Part shown: positions 27,531 through 35,247 of the stretch, piece by piece | Layout of the letters: every line of letters begins with the position of its first letter | Numbering within the stretch: position 1 is the first letter of the stretch | Source of the DNA: F1-120-MAGs118 sp013360535 | Lineage (GTDB): Bacteria; Planctomycetota; UBA1135; GCA-002686595 | Length of the DNA: 64,000 bases | Direction: 5' to 3' | Assembly (NCBI GenBank): GCA_026647215.1 | Contig: JAPKHC010000009.1 | Location: 62,001-126,000, forward strand | Notes under the pieces: model-generated | What the model saw: only the letters and a program-made list of their open reading frames with translations | What the model was told of the DNA's origin: nothing | The model's database searches: none | Made by a program: the position numbers and the translations under genes

Positions 27531-28681
27531 GCGACGGCCCTCGCGATCGCGATGCCCGTGAACGTCTGGTTGACGTGCACGCCGTTGAACTGCTCGCCGT
27601 ACGTGCTGAAGCCGACGACGTTGAAGCGCCTGTGCAGGGCGCCGATGTCGTCGACCTGGCCCGAGCCCTGGAACTCGAGCCTGCGCAGGATGCAGTCGCA
27701 GCCGATGACGAGCGCCGGCTCGCCGATCTGCGCGCGGGCGCGCTCGAAGGCTTCCCGCGCGGCCGCGAGCGGCTCGGTCGCGCTTCCGATCGTCACGACC
27801 ACGCCCTCCTCGATCGCGCAGAACATCGCGAGTCCGCCGCCATCGGTCACCCGCGCGATCGAGCGCACGTAGCTCTCGCCCCCCATCTCGACGATGATCG
27901 GATGACTCGAGAAGTGCTCGGGGCTCAGCGCCTCGACCCCCACGCCCGTCAGTCTGGCGTAGAGCGTGGCCGCCGGTTCGCCGTTGAGTTCCAGGATGAT
28001 GCGGCGCTCGGCATCCGCTGCGGAGACGACCAGCACCTGCTCGGACGGAACGAAGTGCTGGAACTTGATCGGCGCGACGCGCGTCGGGCAGTTGACGAGC
28101 GCGAACGCGGCCCAGTGCTTGCGGAACTTGCCGTCGACGAGCACGTGTGTACTCTCGAATCGCAAGTCGTCCCCGGCCGAACCACCGACGAACGGCACCG
28201 TGGGCAGCGCCTCGTAGATCGCGAGCGCGAGCTGCTCTTCCTTGAGCGAAAGCCCGTCGACCAGCAGCAGGCCGAAGCTGCGACAACCATCGGGAGAAAG
28301 CGGCAGCTGCAGCGCGGCCTCGCCGATGGCGCGGATCGCGGCCTCTGGACTCGCGAGGTCGATCGAGTGGATCGAGACATCGAGCTCGCCCGCCAGCGTG
28401 ACCAGCGTGATCCCGCCCTGCTGCAGACCCTCGGGGCCGAGCTCACCGGCCGTCGTGCAGCCCACGATCGGACCTTCGAACTCGCGCGCCAGATGCCCGG
28501 CCAGCGCGTCGAGGTCGTAACCGGAAGACGCGAAGCACAGCGTGAGCCGCGCGTCGGGCTGGTGCGCGAGCGTCTTGAGCTCGGCGACGGCGGTGGCCGG
28601 GTCCTTCTGCGTAGTCGCGGCAGAACGAGTCCGAAGAGCGAATTCGCCGGAAATGGCGGAAACGTGGGCGTTGGTGTTCAT
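27527..28681 (-). CDS. FIST domain sensory protein
   Basis: 384 residues from ATG 28681. An N-terminal FIST domain (about 30-215; LTLCFASSGYDLDALAGHL, GCTTAGELGPEG, PFVGGSAGDDLRF) is followed by a FIST-C part (about 220-375; ESYVRSIARVTDGGGL, FEGARAQ-like helix, CDCILRRLE). FIST domains are predicted small-ligand sensors found with chemotaxis and two-component proteins. There is no signal peptide, so it should be cytoplasmic. First gene of the five-gene operon, coupled to the kinase by a GTGA overlap. Confidence 0.88.
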   Translation of the reverse strand: MNTNAHVSAISGEFALRTRSAATTQKDPATAVAELKTLAHQPDARLTLCFASSGYDLDALAGHLAREFEGPIVGCTTAGELGPEGLQQGGITLVTLAGELDVSIHSIDLASPEAAIRAIGEAALQLPLSPDGCRSFGLLLVDGLSLKEEQLALAIYEALPTVPFVGGSAGDDLRFESTHVLVDGKFRKHWAAFALVNCPTRVAPIKFQHFVPSEQVLVVSAADAERRIILELNGEPAATLYARLTGVGVEALSPEHFSSHPIIVEMGGESYVRSIARVTDGGGLAMFCAIEEGVVVTIGSATEPLAAAREAFERARAQIGEPALVIGCDCILRRLEFQGSGQVDDIGALHRRFNVVGFSTYGEQFNGVHVNQTFTGIAIARAVA

Positions 28682-28750
28682 CAGGGGTCCCCACGCGCGA
28701 GCGGCGCGTTGTTCTCCCCTGATTCGTCCGGGTTTTTCCGCGCTCTTGAG

Positions 28751-28789
28751 ACGCTTTCGACGAATCTTGTGTCGTGTTTTCGAAAGCGT
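28751..28789. promoter_or_regulatory. Perfect 10-bp inverted repeat upstream of the FIST operon
   Basis: ACGCTTTCGA (28751-28760) and TCGAAAGCGT (28780-28789) are perfect arms around 19 bases. The 217-base gap between the ABC operon end and the FIST gene is unusually AT-rich for this window. It could be the terminator of the peptide importer (no T tract) or a dyad operator for the FIST operon. Confidence 0.4.
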
Positions 28790-28898
28790 TCGAGCACCCA
28801 TGCAACTCGTTGCGCCATCAACGATTGCGACGGTCGCTCCGACCTCGCTCGATCGCGATCCGCTCCCTGAACGGAGGTCGCGACGCGTTGGGTCGCGC

Positions 28899-29693
28899 TC
28901 AGTGGCCGTGGAGTCGGCGGTGCGCGCCGACCAGCGCGCGGGTGGCTTCGTGTTGCGGGTGGTCGAGCACCTGTGCGGCTGGGCCGCATTCAAGGAGCCG
29001 GCCTCGATGCAGCAGCGCGAGGTCTCCGCCGAGGCAACGGGCCGCGCGCAGGTCGTGGGTCACGAAGAGGAGGGCCAGACGGCGCGCCTCGACCAGCTGG
29101 CGGAGGCGCTCGAGCAGCGCCTGCGCGGCCAGCGGATCGAGGGCGGAGAGCACCTCGTCGCAGACGAGCAGGGCCGGGCCCGCGATCAACGCGCGGGCCA
29201 GGGCGACACGCTGGCGCTCGCCTCCGGAGAGCTCGTGCGGCCACGCCACGGCGTGCCGACGCTCGAGGCCGACCTCGGAGAGGCTCTCCAGAGCGCGTTG
29301 CGTGGCGATGTCGCCTTGCCCCAGTCCGTGGGCGACGAGCACCTCCTCCAGCGTCTCGATCACGCGCCGGCGCGGGTTGAGGCTCGCGCCGGGATCCTGC
29401 GGCACGAAGCCCATTTGCCTGCGGACCCCGCGCAGGCCCGCGGCGCTGGCACGATGGACGTCGATGGATCGTTCCGGCGCCAGCGAGAGCACCACGCGGC
29501 CCGATTTCGCCGGCACCAGCCCGAGCACGGCCCGCACGAGCGTCGACTTGCCCGCGCCGGACTCCCCCACGACCGACAGGACGGCGCCCGCCTGCAGGTC
29601 GAGGCTGACGTCGTCGAGCGCGAGCACCGGGCCCCGCGGCCCGGCCCGCTCGACCGAGAGCCGCTCGATGCGCAACAGCGGTCCGGAGCTCAC
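28899..29693 (-). CDS. Peptide ABC importer ATPase, DppF/OppF type (left operon)
   Basis: 264 residues from GTG 29693. Walker A GESGAGKST near residue 40, Q-loop in FVPQDPGASLNP, ABC signature ELSGGERQRVALARAL, Walker B LLVCDEVLSALDP and switch His in FVTHDL. It powers import together with the other ATPase and two permeases encoded upstream. It is short at the C-terminus: the Cys-containing extension that OppF/DppF proteins often carry is absent. GTGA overlap with the preceding ATPase gene. Confidence 0.92.
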   Translation of the reverse strand: MSSGPLLRIERLSVERAGPRGPVLALDDVSLDLQAGAVLSVVGESGAGKSTLVRAVLGLVPAKSGRVVLSLAPERSIDVHRASAAGLRGVRRQMGFVPQDPGASLNPRRRVIETLEEVLVAHGLGQGDIATQRALESLSEVGLERRHAVAWPHELSGGERQRVALARALIAGPALLVCDEVLSALDPLAAQALLERLRQLVEARRLALLFVTHDLRAARCLGGDLALLHRGRLLECGPAAQVLDHPQHEATRALVGAHRRLHGH

Positions 29694-30478
29694 CGCAGGC
29701 CTCCCGCGGCCAGCAGGGCGCGTGTGTAGTCGTGCCGTGCGGCCGACCGGAGCTCGCCCGGGCTGCCCCGTTCGACGACCTGCCCCGCGAGCAGCACCGC
29801 GAGCTCGTCGGCGTGCGCGAGCGCCGCCGGAAGGTCGTGCGTGATCCACAGCACGGCCACGCCGTCGCGGGTCGCGAGCTCGCGGAAGGACTCGAGCACG
29901 TGCAGGGCGAGGCCCGCGTCGAGGGCGCTGGTGGGTTCGTCCGCGACGAGCGCGGCCGGGGAGCGCACGAGCGCACAGGCGAGCAGGGCGCGCTGCCGCT
30001 GCCCGCCGGAGAGCTGGTGCGGGTAGCGCTCCCACAACTCGCGCTCGCCGAGCCCGGCGCGCACGAGCGCGGCCTTCGCGCGTTCGCTGGCGAGCTCGGG
30101 CGCGAGTCCGTCGGCGAGCTGCGGTGCTTCGACGACCTGCTCGAACACTGTCCAGGTCGGATCGAGCGCGGCCAGCGGGTCCTGCGGCAACCACGCCACG
30201 GTCCGCCCGCGCACGGCGCTCCACGTGCGTTCGTCGCCGTGCTGCAGCACGTTGCCCGCGACGCGCACTTCGCCTTGCACTTCGCTCTCGCGCGGCAGGA
30301 GCCCGAGCAGCGCTCGCCCCAAGGTCGACTTTCCCGCACCGGATTCGCCGACCACGGCGAGCACACGACCGGGCGCGAGCGCGAGCTCGATCCCTCGCAG
30401 CGCGTCGACGAAACCGCCGTTCCGCGCGAGATGCCGCACGCGCAGGTTCCGCACCTCCGCCACCGCCGAGGCACTCAC
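29690..30478 (-). CDS. Peptide ABC importer ATPase, DppD/OppD type (left operon)
   Basis: 262 residues from GTG 30478, overlapping the permease stop by four bases. Walker A GESGAGKST, Q-loop WLPQDPLAALDP, signature QLSGGQRQRALLACAL, Walker B ALVADEPTSALDA, switch His in WITHDL. The C-terminal oligopeptide-transporter extension is missing, as in its partner. It forms the heteromeric ATPase of the left peptide importer. Confidence 0.92.
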   Translation of the reverse strand: MSASAVAEVRNLRVRHLARNGGFVDALRGIELALAPGRVLAVVGESGAGKSTLGRALLGLLPRESEVQGEVRVAGNVLQHGDERTWSAVRGRTVAWLPQDPLAALDPTWTVFEQVVEAPQLADGLAPELASERAKAALVRAGLGERELWERYPHQLSGGQRQRALLACALVRSPAALVADEPTSALDAGLALHVLESFRELATRDGVAVLWITHDLPAALAHADELAVLLAGQVVERGSPGELRSAARHDYTRALLAAGGLR

Positions 30479-32163
30479 GAACGCACCTCGCGTGGATCGA
30501 GCGCCGCACGCGCGACGTCGCCGATCCGGCTCAGCGAGAGCGCGCTCGCGAGCAGGAGCAGGCCGGGGAACAGGAAGATCCACAGGTGCTGGCCGGTGCG
30601 CGCCTCCTGCATCAGCGCGCCCCAGCTCGGGTTCGGCACGCGCAGGCCGAAGCCGAGGAACGACACGCTCGACTCCGCGAGGATCGCGGAAACGGCGACA
30701 AAACCCGCGGCGACGAGAGCGGGTGCGAGCACGTTCGGCAGGACATGGCGCAGGAGAACGCGCGCGGGCGAGAAGCCGAGCGCGTGGGCCGCGAGCACGT
30801 AGTCGAGCTCGCGCACGCGCAAGGCCTCGGCGCGCACGAGGCGCGCGACGCCGGTCCAGCCCACGGCCACGATCACGAGCACGATCCAGACCAGCGGCGA
30901 GAGCTGCGCGGCTGCGGGACCTTCGGAGCCGATCGCCACCGCCGTGACGACGAGGAAGAACGGCGGAAAGGACTGCAGCAACGCGACGAGCGCGCTGACG
31001 GCACGGTCGAGCGGCCCACGCGCGTACCCCGCCGCCGCGCCGAGCAGGACGCCGAGCAGGAGCACGCCGACGGTCGACAGGAACGCGACCGCGAGACTGG
31101 CGCGTCCGCCCCACAAGGTGCGCGCGAGCACGTCGCGGCCGAGCGCGTCGGTGCCGCAGGGATGGCGCAGGCTCGCGTTGAGTTGGGGCTCGCCAGGCAA
31201 CACGCGCACGGGCTCGTTCATCGGCACGAAACCCGTCGCGGGATCCGGTGTGCGCGCTCGCGAGCCGCGCAAGTAACGTCCTTGCGCGTCGAGTTCCGCC
31301 TCGCTCCACCAGGTCGGCGGCCGCAGCGTCTCGCTCAGGTTCGTCTCGTCGCGGCCGAACGCGATCGGCGCGAACACGACGCTGGAGGCGACGAGCTCGC
31401 CCGTGGCGAGGGCCGACTTCACGGACGACGTCGAAAGGCCCGGAGGCTCGCGGAAGCCCGCGTCGGCGAGCCACGCGACGACCAGCGCCGCGAGCAACGC
31501 ACTGACGTGCCGCTTCCAGCCCGCGCGCGCGAGTGCGAGCCCGAGCACGGCCGCCCACGCGAACGCGACGAACCAGTCGACGACGTCGAGCGCCGCCAAC
31601 AGCGGGAACGAGCGGCGTTCGCGCAGCTCGAGGCCATCCGCGCCGACGCTGTAGCGCTCTCGCAGCGCGGCGGCACCCGCCACCAGCGTCTGCGCCGGAC
31701 CGAGGTCGTCGAGGTCACGCTCGGCGATCTTGTTCGTCCAGCCGCGCAGGCGATACTCGAACTCGTCGAGCGGTTCCTGCCACTCGCGTGCGGCCGGCGC
31801 ATGGCGGCGCAGGGTCGCGAGCCGCAGCTCGAGCGCCCGCAACTCGCGCGCGAGTGCCTGGCGTGCCTCGAAGGTGCGGTGCACGCTCGCGAGGTCGGAG
31901 TGGCGCACGCCTTGTTCGGCCGCCGCCGCAGCGATCAATCGCACGTGCCACTCCCGCACGAGCGGCTCGAGCTCCGCGAGGCTCGCGTCATAGGCGGCGC
32001 GATCGACGGAGACCATCACGTACGGCCGATCGTTGGCCAGAAAAGGCGCAAAAACCGCGCTGGAAACGAGCAGTACGAGCGTCACGAGCGCCGCACGCGC
32101 GCCGCTGCGCGCGAACCAGCGGCGGCCCGAGGCCCACGACAGGCTCACGCTAGCGCTCGACAT
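30475..32163 (-). CDS. Peptide ABC importer permease, DppC/OppC type, with large N-terminal insertion
   Basis: 562 residues, against about 300 for the family. After a first membrane helix (about 24-45) comes a ~150-residue charged helical region (for example ARELRALELRLATL) likely to lie outside the membrane. Two or three extra membrane helices follow (about 200-255) before the normal OppC core begins near residue 320 with CGTDALGRDVLARTLWGG. The core has the EAA-type loop LRVRELDYVLAAHALGFSP and FLGFGLRVPNPSWG. Its start overlaps the previous permease gene by 14 bases. Confidence 0.9.
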   Translation of the reverse strand: MSSASVSLSWASGRRWFARSGARAALVTLVLLVSSAVFAPFLANDRPYVMVSVDRAAYDASLAELEPLVREWHVRLIAAAAAEQGVRHSDLASVHRTFEARQALARELRALELRLATLRRHAPAAREWQEPLDEFEYRLRGWTNKIAERDLDDLGPAQTLVAGAAALRERYSVGADGLELRERRSFPLLAALDVVDWFVAFAWAAVLGLALARAGWKRHVSALLAALVVAWLADAGFREPPGLSTSSVKSALATGELVASSVVFAPIAFGRDETNLSETLRPPTWWSEAELDAQGRYLRGSRARTPDPATGFVPMNEPVRVLPGEPQLNASLRHPCGTDALGRDVLARTLWGGRASLAVAFLSTVGVLLLGVLLGAAAGYARGPLDRAVSALVALLQSFPPFFLVVTAVAIGSEGPAAAQLSPLVWIVLVIVAVGWTGVARLVRAEALRVRELDYVLAAHALGFSPARVLLRHVLPNVLAPALVAAGFVAVSAILAESSVSFLGFGLRVPNPSWGALMQEARTGQHLWIFLFPGLLLLASALSLSRIGDVARAALDPREVRS

Positions 32164-33181
32164 GGCGCAAGCGCGGATCGAAGCGCGCGTAGAGGAAGTC
32201 GGAGAGCGCGAGACCGGCGAGCGTCATCAGGCCCGACACGAGCACGCAGGCCGCGACGGCGTCGTACTCGCGCCGCTCGAGCGAGTCGAAGGCGTACTTG
32301 CCCATCCCGGGGATCTCGAACACGGTCTCGACGACGAGCGAACCGCCGACGAGCCACGGCAGCACCTGACCGACCAGTGTCAGCGTCGGCAAGAGCGAGT
32401 TGCGCACGATGTGCCGCAGCACGACGGCACGTTCCGGCAAGCCGCGCGCGCGCGCCGCGAGCACGTAGTCCTGCTGCACCGTCTCGAGCACCGCGCTGCG
32501 CATCTGCCGCGAGATCCACGCCAGCGCGCCGTAGCTCATGCACACGACGGGCAGCACCGAGTGCCGCACGGCGCCGCCGAACGTCTCGAAGGCTTGCGAG
32601 CCCATCACCGGGAACCAACCCAGCCCCGCCGGCCCGAACAGCGCGAGCAGGAGCAGCGCTCCCCAGAACACGGGCGTCGAGTACAGCGTGAGCGTCACGA
32701 GGCTCGCGAGCAGGTCGAACGCGCTGCCGCGGCGCAGCGCCTGGGCGATGCCGAGGGGCACCGCGAGCGCGAAGGCCAGCAGCGCGGACACGAGCGCCAG
32801 CGGCAAGGTGACGGCGAGGCGCCGTGCGAGCTCCGACCCGATCGACACCGAGGGCCGCAGGTACTCGTGGCCCAGATCGAGGGCGAGCAGGCCGTTCCAG
32901 CGATGCTCACCCGTTCCGCCGAAGCACTCGTGGCCACGCGGCGAAAGGTCGAAGGGGCCGAGATACTGCAGGAACTGCACCGGCAGCGAACGGTCGAGCA
33001 AGTGCGCCTCGCGGAAGCGCGCGACGGCCTCGAGCGCACTCGGGCCGGGCGCCTGCGTCGGATCCGCGAAGCGCAGCTCGGCCGGATCGCCCGGCGCGAG
33101 CCGCAGCAGCACGAACGTGACGAGCACGAGCCCGAAGATCGTCGCCGCGGTGCGTGCGAGCCGGATCGCGAGGGAGCGCAC
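32150..33181 (-). CDS. Peptide ABC importer permease, DppB/OppB type (left operon)
   Basis: 343 residues from GTG 33181. An N-terminal helix (TIFGLVLVTFVLLRLAPGDP, the OppB signature) is followed by a periplasmic stretch and five more membrane helices. The cytoplasmic coupling loop reads VQQDYVLAARARGLPERAV and the last part has ETVFEIPGMGKYAFDSLERREYD. Seven bases follow the binding-protein stop. It forms the channel with the large DppC-type permease. Confidence 0.92.
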   Translation of the reverse strand: MRSLAIRLARTAATIFGLVLVTFVLLRLAPGDPAELRFADPTQAPGPSALEAVARFREAHLLDRSLPVQFLQYLGPFDLSPRGHECFGGTGEHRWNGLLALDLGHEYLRPSVSIGSELARRLAVTLPLALVSALLAFALAVPLGIAQALRRGSAFDLLASLVTLTLYSTPVFWGALLLLALFGPAGLGWFPVMGSQAFETFGGAVRHSVLPVVCMSYGALAWISRQMRSAVLETVQQDYVLAARARGLPERAVVLRHIVRNSLLPTLTLVGQVLPWLVGGSLVVETVFEIPGMGKYAFDSLERREYDAVAACVLVSGLMTLAGLALSDFLYARFDPRLRHVER

Positions 33182-33188
33182 GGCCTTG

Positions 33189-35123
33189 CTACTCCGCCCG
33201 ATACCAGTCGCGCACGCGATACCCCGGATCGATCGCGCTCAAGCGCACGTTGCGGATGCGCGCGTCGATCGCGAACTTGTGCGGCACCTTCACGCCGTAC
33301 AGGTAGGCCTGCTCGGCGTACAGGCGGCGGTGGAGCTCGCGACTGAGCTCCCCGCGACGCTCGGGATCGACCTCCGCGACGTAGGCCTCGCACAACCGAT
33401 CGACCTCGGGCGCGGAGAACGAACTCTCGTTCGCCGTGCCGACGCCGATCTGGCTCGAGTGCCAGCGCTGGTAGGGATCGGACTCGAGCGGGAAGATCCA
33501 GACCTTGAAAACACCGTCGAAATCGCGCTGGTGGACACGCTCCATGAGCACGGGCCACTCGAGCGCCGCGACGTCGAGCCGCACGCCGACCTGCGCCAGC
33601 GTCTGCTGGTAGCTCTGCACGAACACCTCGCCCGAGCGGTTGCCCGACTGGGACAGGAGCTCGATCGCGAGCGGCTCTCCGTCCTTGTCGACGAGCCCGT
33701 CGCCATCGCGGTCGTACCAGCCCGCCTCCGCGAGCAACGCCTTCGCGCGCTTCAGGTCGAACGGCAGCGGCGGAATCGATCGGTCATAGTCGCGACCGCC
33801 GTCGTACCACTCGGCCGTGACACGCTCCGCCAGCCCGCGGTAGTAGCCCTTGATGTAGGCGTCCCAGTCGCAGGCGAGCGCGAGCGCGGTCCGCACGCGC
33901 ACGTCCGAGAGCTCGGGGCGCTTCAGGTTCCAGCCGATGTAGCTCGCACGCGGCGTGTAGAAAAAGCCCGTGTAGGCACGCGCCTGGAACTGCGGATCCG
34001 CGGCGGCGGCGAAGTAGTCGTCCGCGACGAGGCGCGAGGTGAAGTCGAGTTCCCCCGCGGCGAGAGCGCGGAACGCGAGCGAGTCATCCTTGATGTAGCG
34101 CCAGCGGACACGCTCGAACCAGCCGGAGTCGCGCTCGTTCCACCAGTCGCCGGTGCGCACCATCTCGAGCCCTTCGTTGCCGAACTCGGTGATGCGGTAG
34201 GGCCCGACGCCGATCCACGCGCGGTTGGCGGGATGTTCGTTCACGAAGCGCGCGAGCTCCGCGTCGGTCGCGTCGGACTTGTACTGCGGGTTCGCCGGGT
34301 CGCGCAGGTCGTACACGTGGCTCGGCAGTGGCCCGAGGCCCTCGAACACCGCCATGGCGCCGAAATACTGGCGATCGTAGAAGAAGCGCAGGTGCCGCGA
34401 GTCGGGGGCCTCGGCCAGCACGAGGTGGTCGTACATGAAGCGCTTCGAGTCGCACTCGACCTCCGGGATCTTGGAGAGGCGCCACGTCAGCAGGAAGTCC
34501 TCGACGCGCAGAGGCTTGCCATCGTGCCAGCGGACGTCGTCGCGCAGCCGGAACGTGAACACGGTGCCACGATCGATGCGCGCGACGTCGGACTTGGGCA
34601 CGTCGACGGCCTTCGCGAGCGCGTGCCCGGGCGCCGAGCGCGGAACGACGCGCCAGCTCTCGCCTTGCTCGACGAGCTCGCCGTACAGGCGGCGCCCGTC
34701 GCGCGTGAAGAGCGTGTCCTCGACGACGAGGCTCTCCGCGAGCTCCGGAACGTGCTCCCCCGTGAACAGGTCGCGCACGAGCAGCGAGCCGTGCACCTCG
34801 CGCAGGATGCGCCGCGACACGCTCGTATTGTCGAGCAGGAAGTTGAGGCTCGACGGCAGCGCTTCGATCTGCAGCGTGAGCGTCCCGCCGCGCCGCGGCT
34901 CGGGCAGCTTGTCGCGCGCGGGATCGAACCCGGGGCGGAAGCGATCGGGAGCGGTGAGCTCGGCCTGCACAGCGGGCGTGCGGCGCGCCACGGGAGCCTG
35001 GGGCGCCGTCGAGCTCTCGCCGCCGCAGCCGGGCAGGCACGGCGCGAGCGCGACGCCCAGCGCGAGCGACAGTCGACGCAGCTCCGCCGGGGCCAGAGCG
35101 CGAAAGAAGGACTCCAATCGCAT
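33189..35123 (-). CDS. Peptide ABC importer substrate-binding lipoprotein (left operon)
   Basis: 644 residues from ATG 35123. Lipoprotein signal ends in LPGC (Cys about 33). The SBP_bac_5 fold is marked by RRGGTLTLQ, FTFRLRDDVRWHDGKPLRVEDF near residue 185, WIGVGPYRITEF and PFDLKRAKALLAEAGWYDRD. A DRDGDGLVDKDG stretch is a calcium-binding-like loop often seen in this family. It captures oligopeptides or similar ligands in the periplasm. First gene of the left five-gene operon and divergent from a second binding protein. Confidence 0.92.
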   Translation of the reverse strand: MRLESFFRALAPAELRRLSLALGVALAPCLPGCGGESSTAPQAPVARRTPAVQAELTAPDRFRPGFDPARDKLPEPRRGGTLTLQIEALPSSLNFLLDNTSVSRRILREVHGSLLVRDLFTGEHVPELAESLVVEDTLFTRDGRRLYGELVEQGESWRVVPRSAPGHALAKAVDVPKSDVARIDRGTVFTFRLRDDVRWHDGKPLRVEDFLLTWRLSKIPEVECDSKRFMYDHLVLAEAPDSRHLRFFYDRQYFGAMAVFEGLGPLPSHVYDLRDPANPQYKSDATDAELARFVNEHPANRAWIGVGPYRITEFGNEGLEMVRTGDWWNERDSGWFERVRWRYIKDDSLAFRALAAGELDFTSRLVADDYFAAAADPQFQARAYTGFFYTPRASYIGWNLKRPELSDVRVRTALALACDWDAYIKGYYRGLAERVTAEWYDGGRDYDRSIPPLPFDLKRAKALLAEAGWYDRDGDGLVDKDGEPLAIELLSQSGNRSGEVFVQSYQQTLAQVGVRLDVAALEWPVLMERVHQRDFDGVFKVWIFPLESDPYQRWHSSQIGVGTANESSFSAPEVDRLCEAYVAEVDPERRGELSRELHRRLYAEQAYLYGVKVPHKFAIDARIRNVRLSAIDPGYRVRDWYRAE

Positions 35124-35160
35124 CGAGGGAGCGCGCCGGGGCGGCGGCGCCTTGCGCTGG

Positions 35161-35190
35161 AATACACGATGCCGCGAGCGAAGGCTACAA
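35161..35190 (-). promoter_or_regulatory. Candidate promoter of the left peptide-importer operon
   Basis: On the minus strand TTGTAG (35190-35185) is followed after 18 bases by TGTATT (35166-35161), giving a leader of about 30 bases to the ATG at 35123. The AT-rich patch stands out from its surroundings. Moderate match only. Confidence 0.3.
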
Positions 35191-35209
35191 GCCGTTGCCA
35201 GCGCGGCAT

Positions 35210-35237
35210 TTGCGCGGAATCTCGCGCTGGCTAAGCT
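35210..35237 (+). promoter_or_regulatory. Candidate promoter of the right peptide-importer operon
   Basis: TTGCGC (35210-35215), 16 bases, TAAGCT (35232-35237). Transcription would begin a few bases before ATG 35248, another nearly leaderless arrangement. It shares the 124-base divergent intergenic region with the left-operon promoter. Confidence 0.3.
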
Positions 35238-35247
35238 CGGCCCGCTG

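Noticed and set aside
28803..28819. Possible sigma54 promoter (TGGC...TTGC on the minus strand) before the FIST gene
   Set aside because: The spacing between the GG and GC elements is one base too long, and no sigma54 activator protein is encoded nearby.
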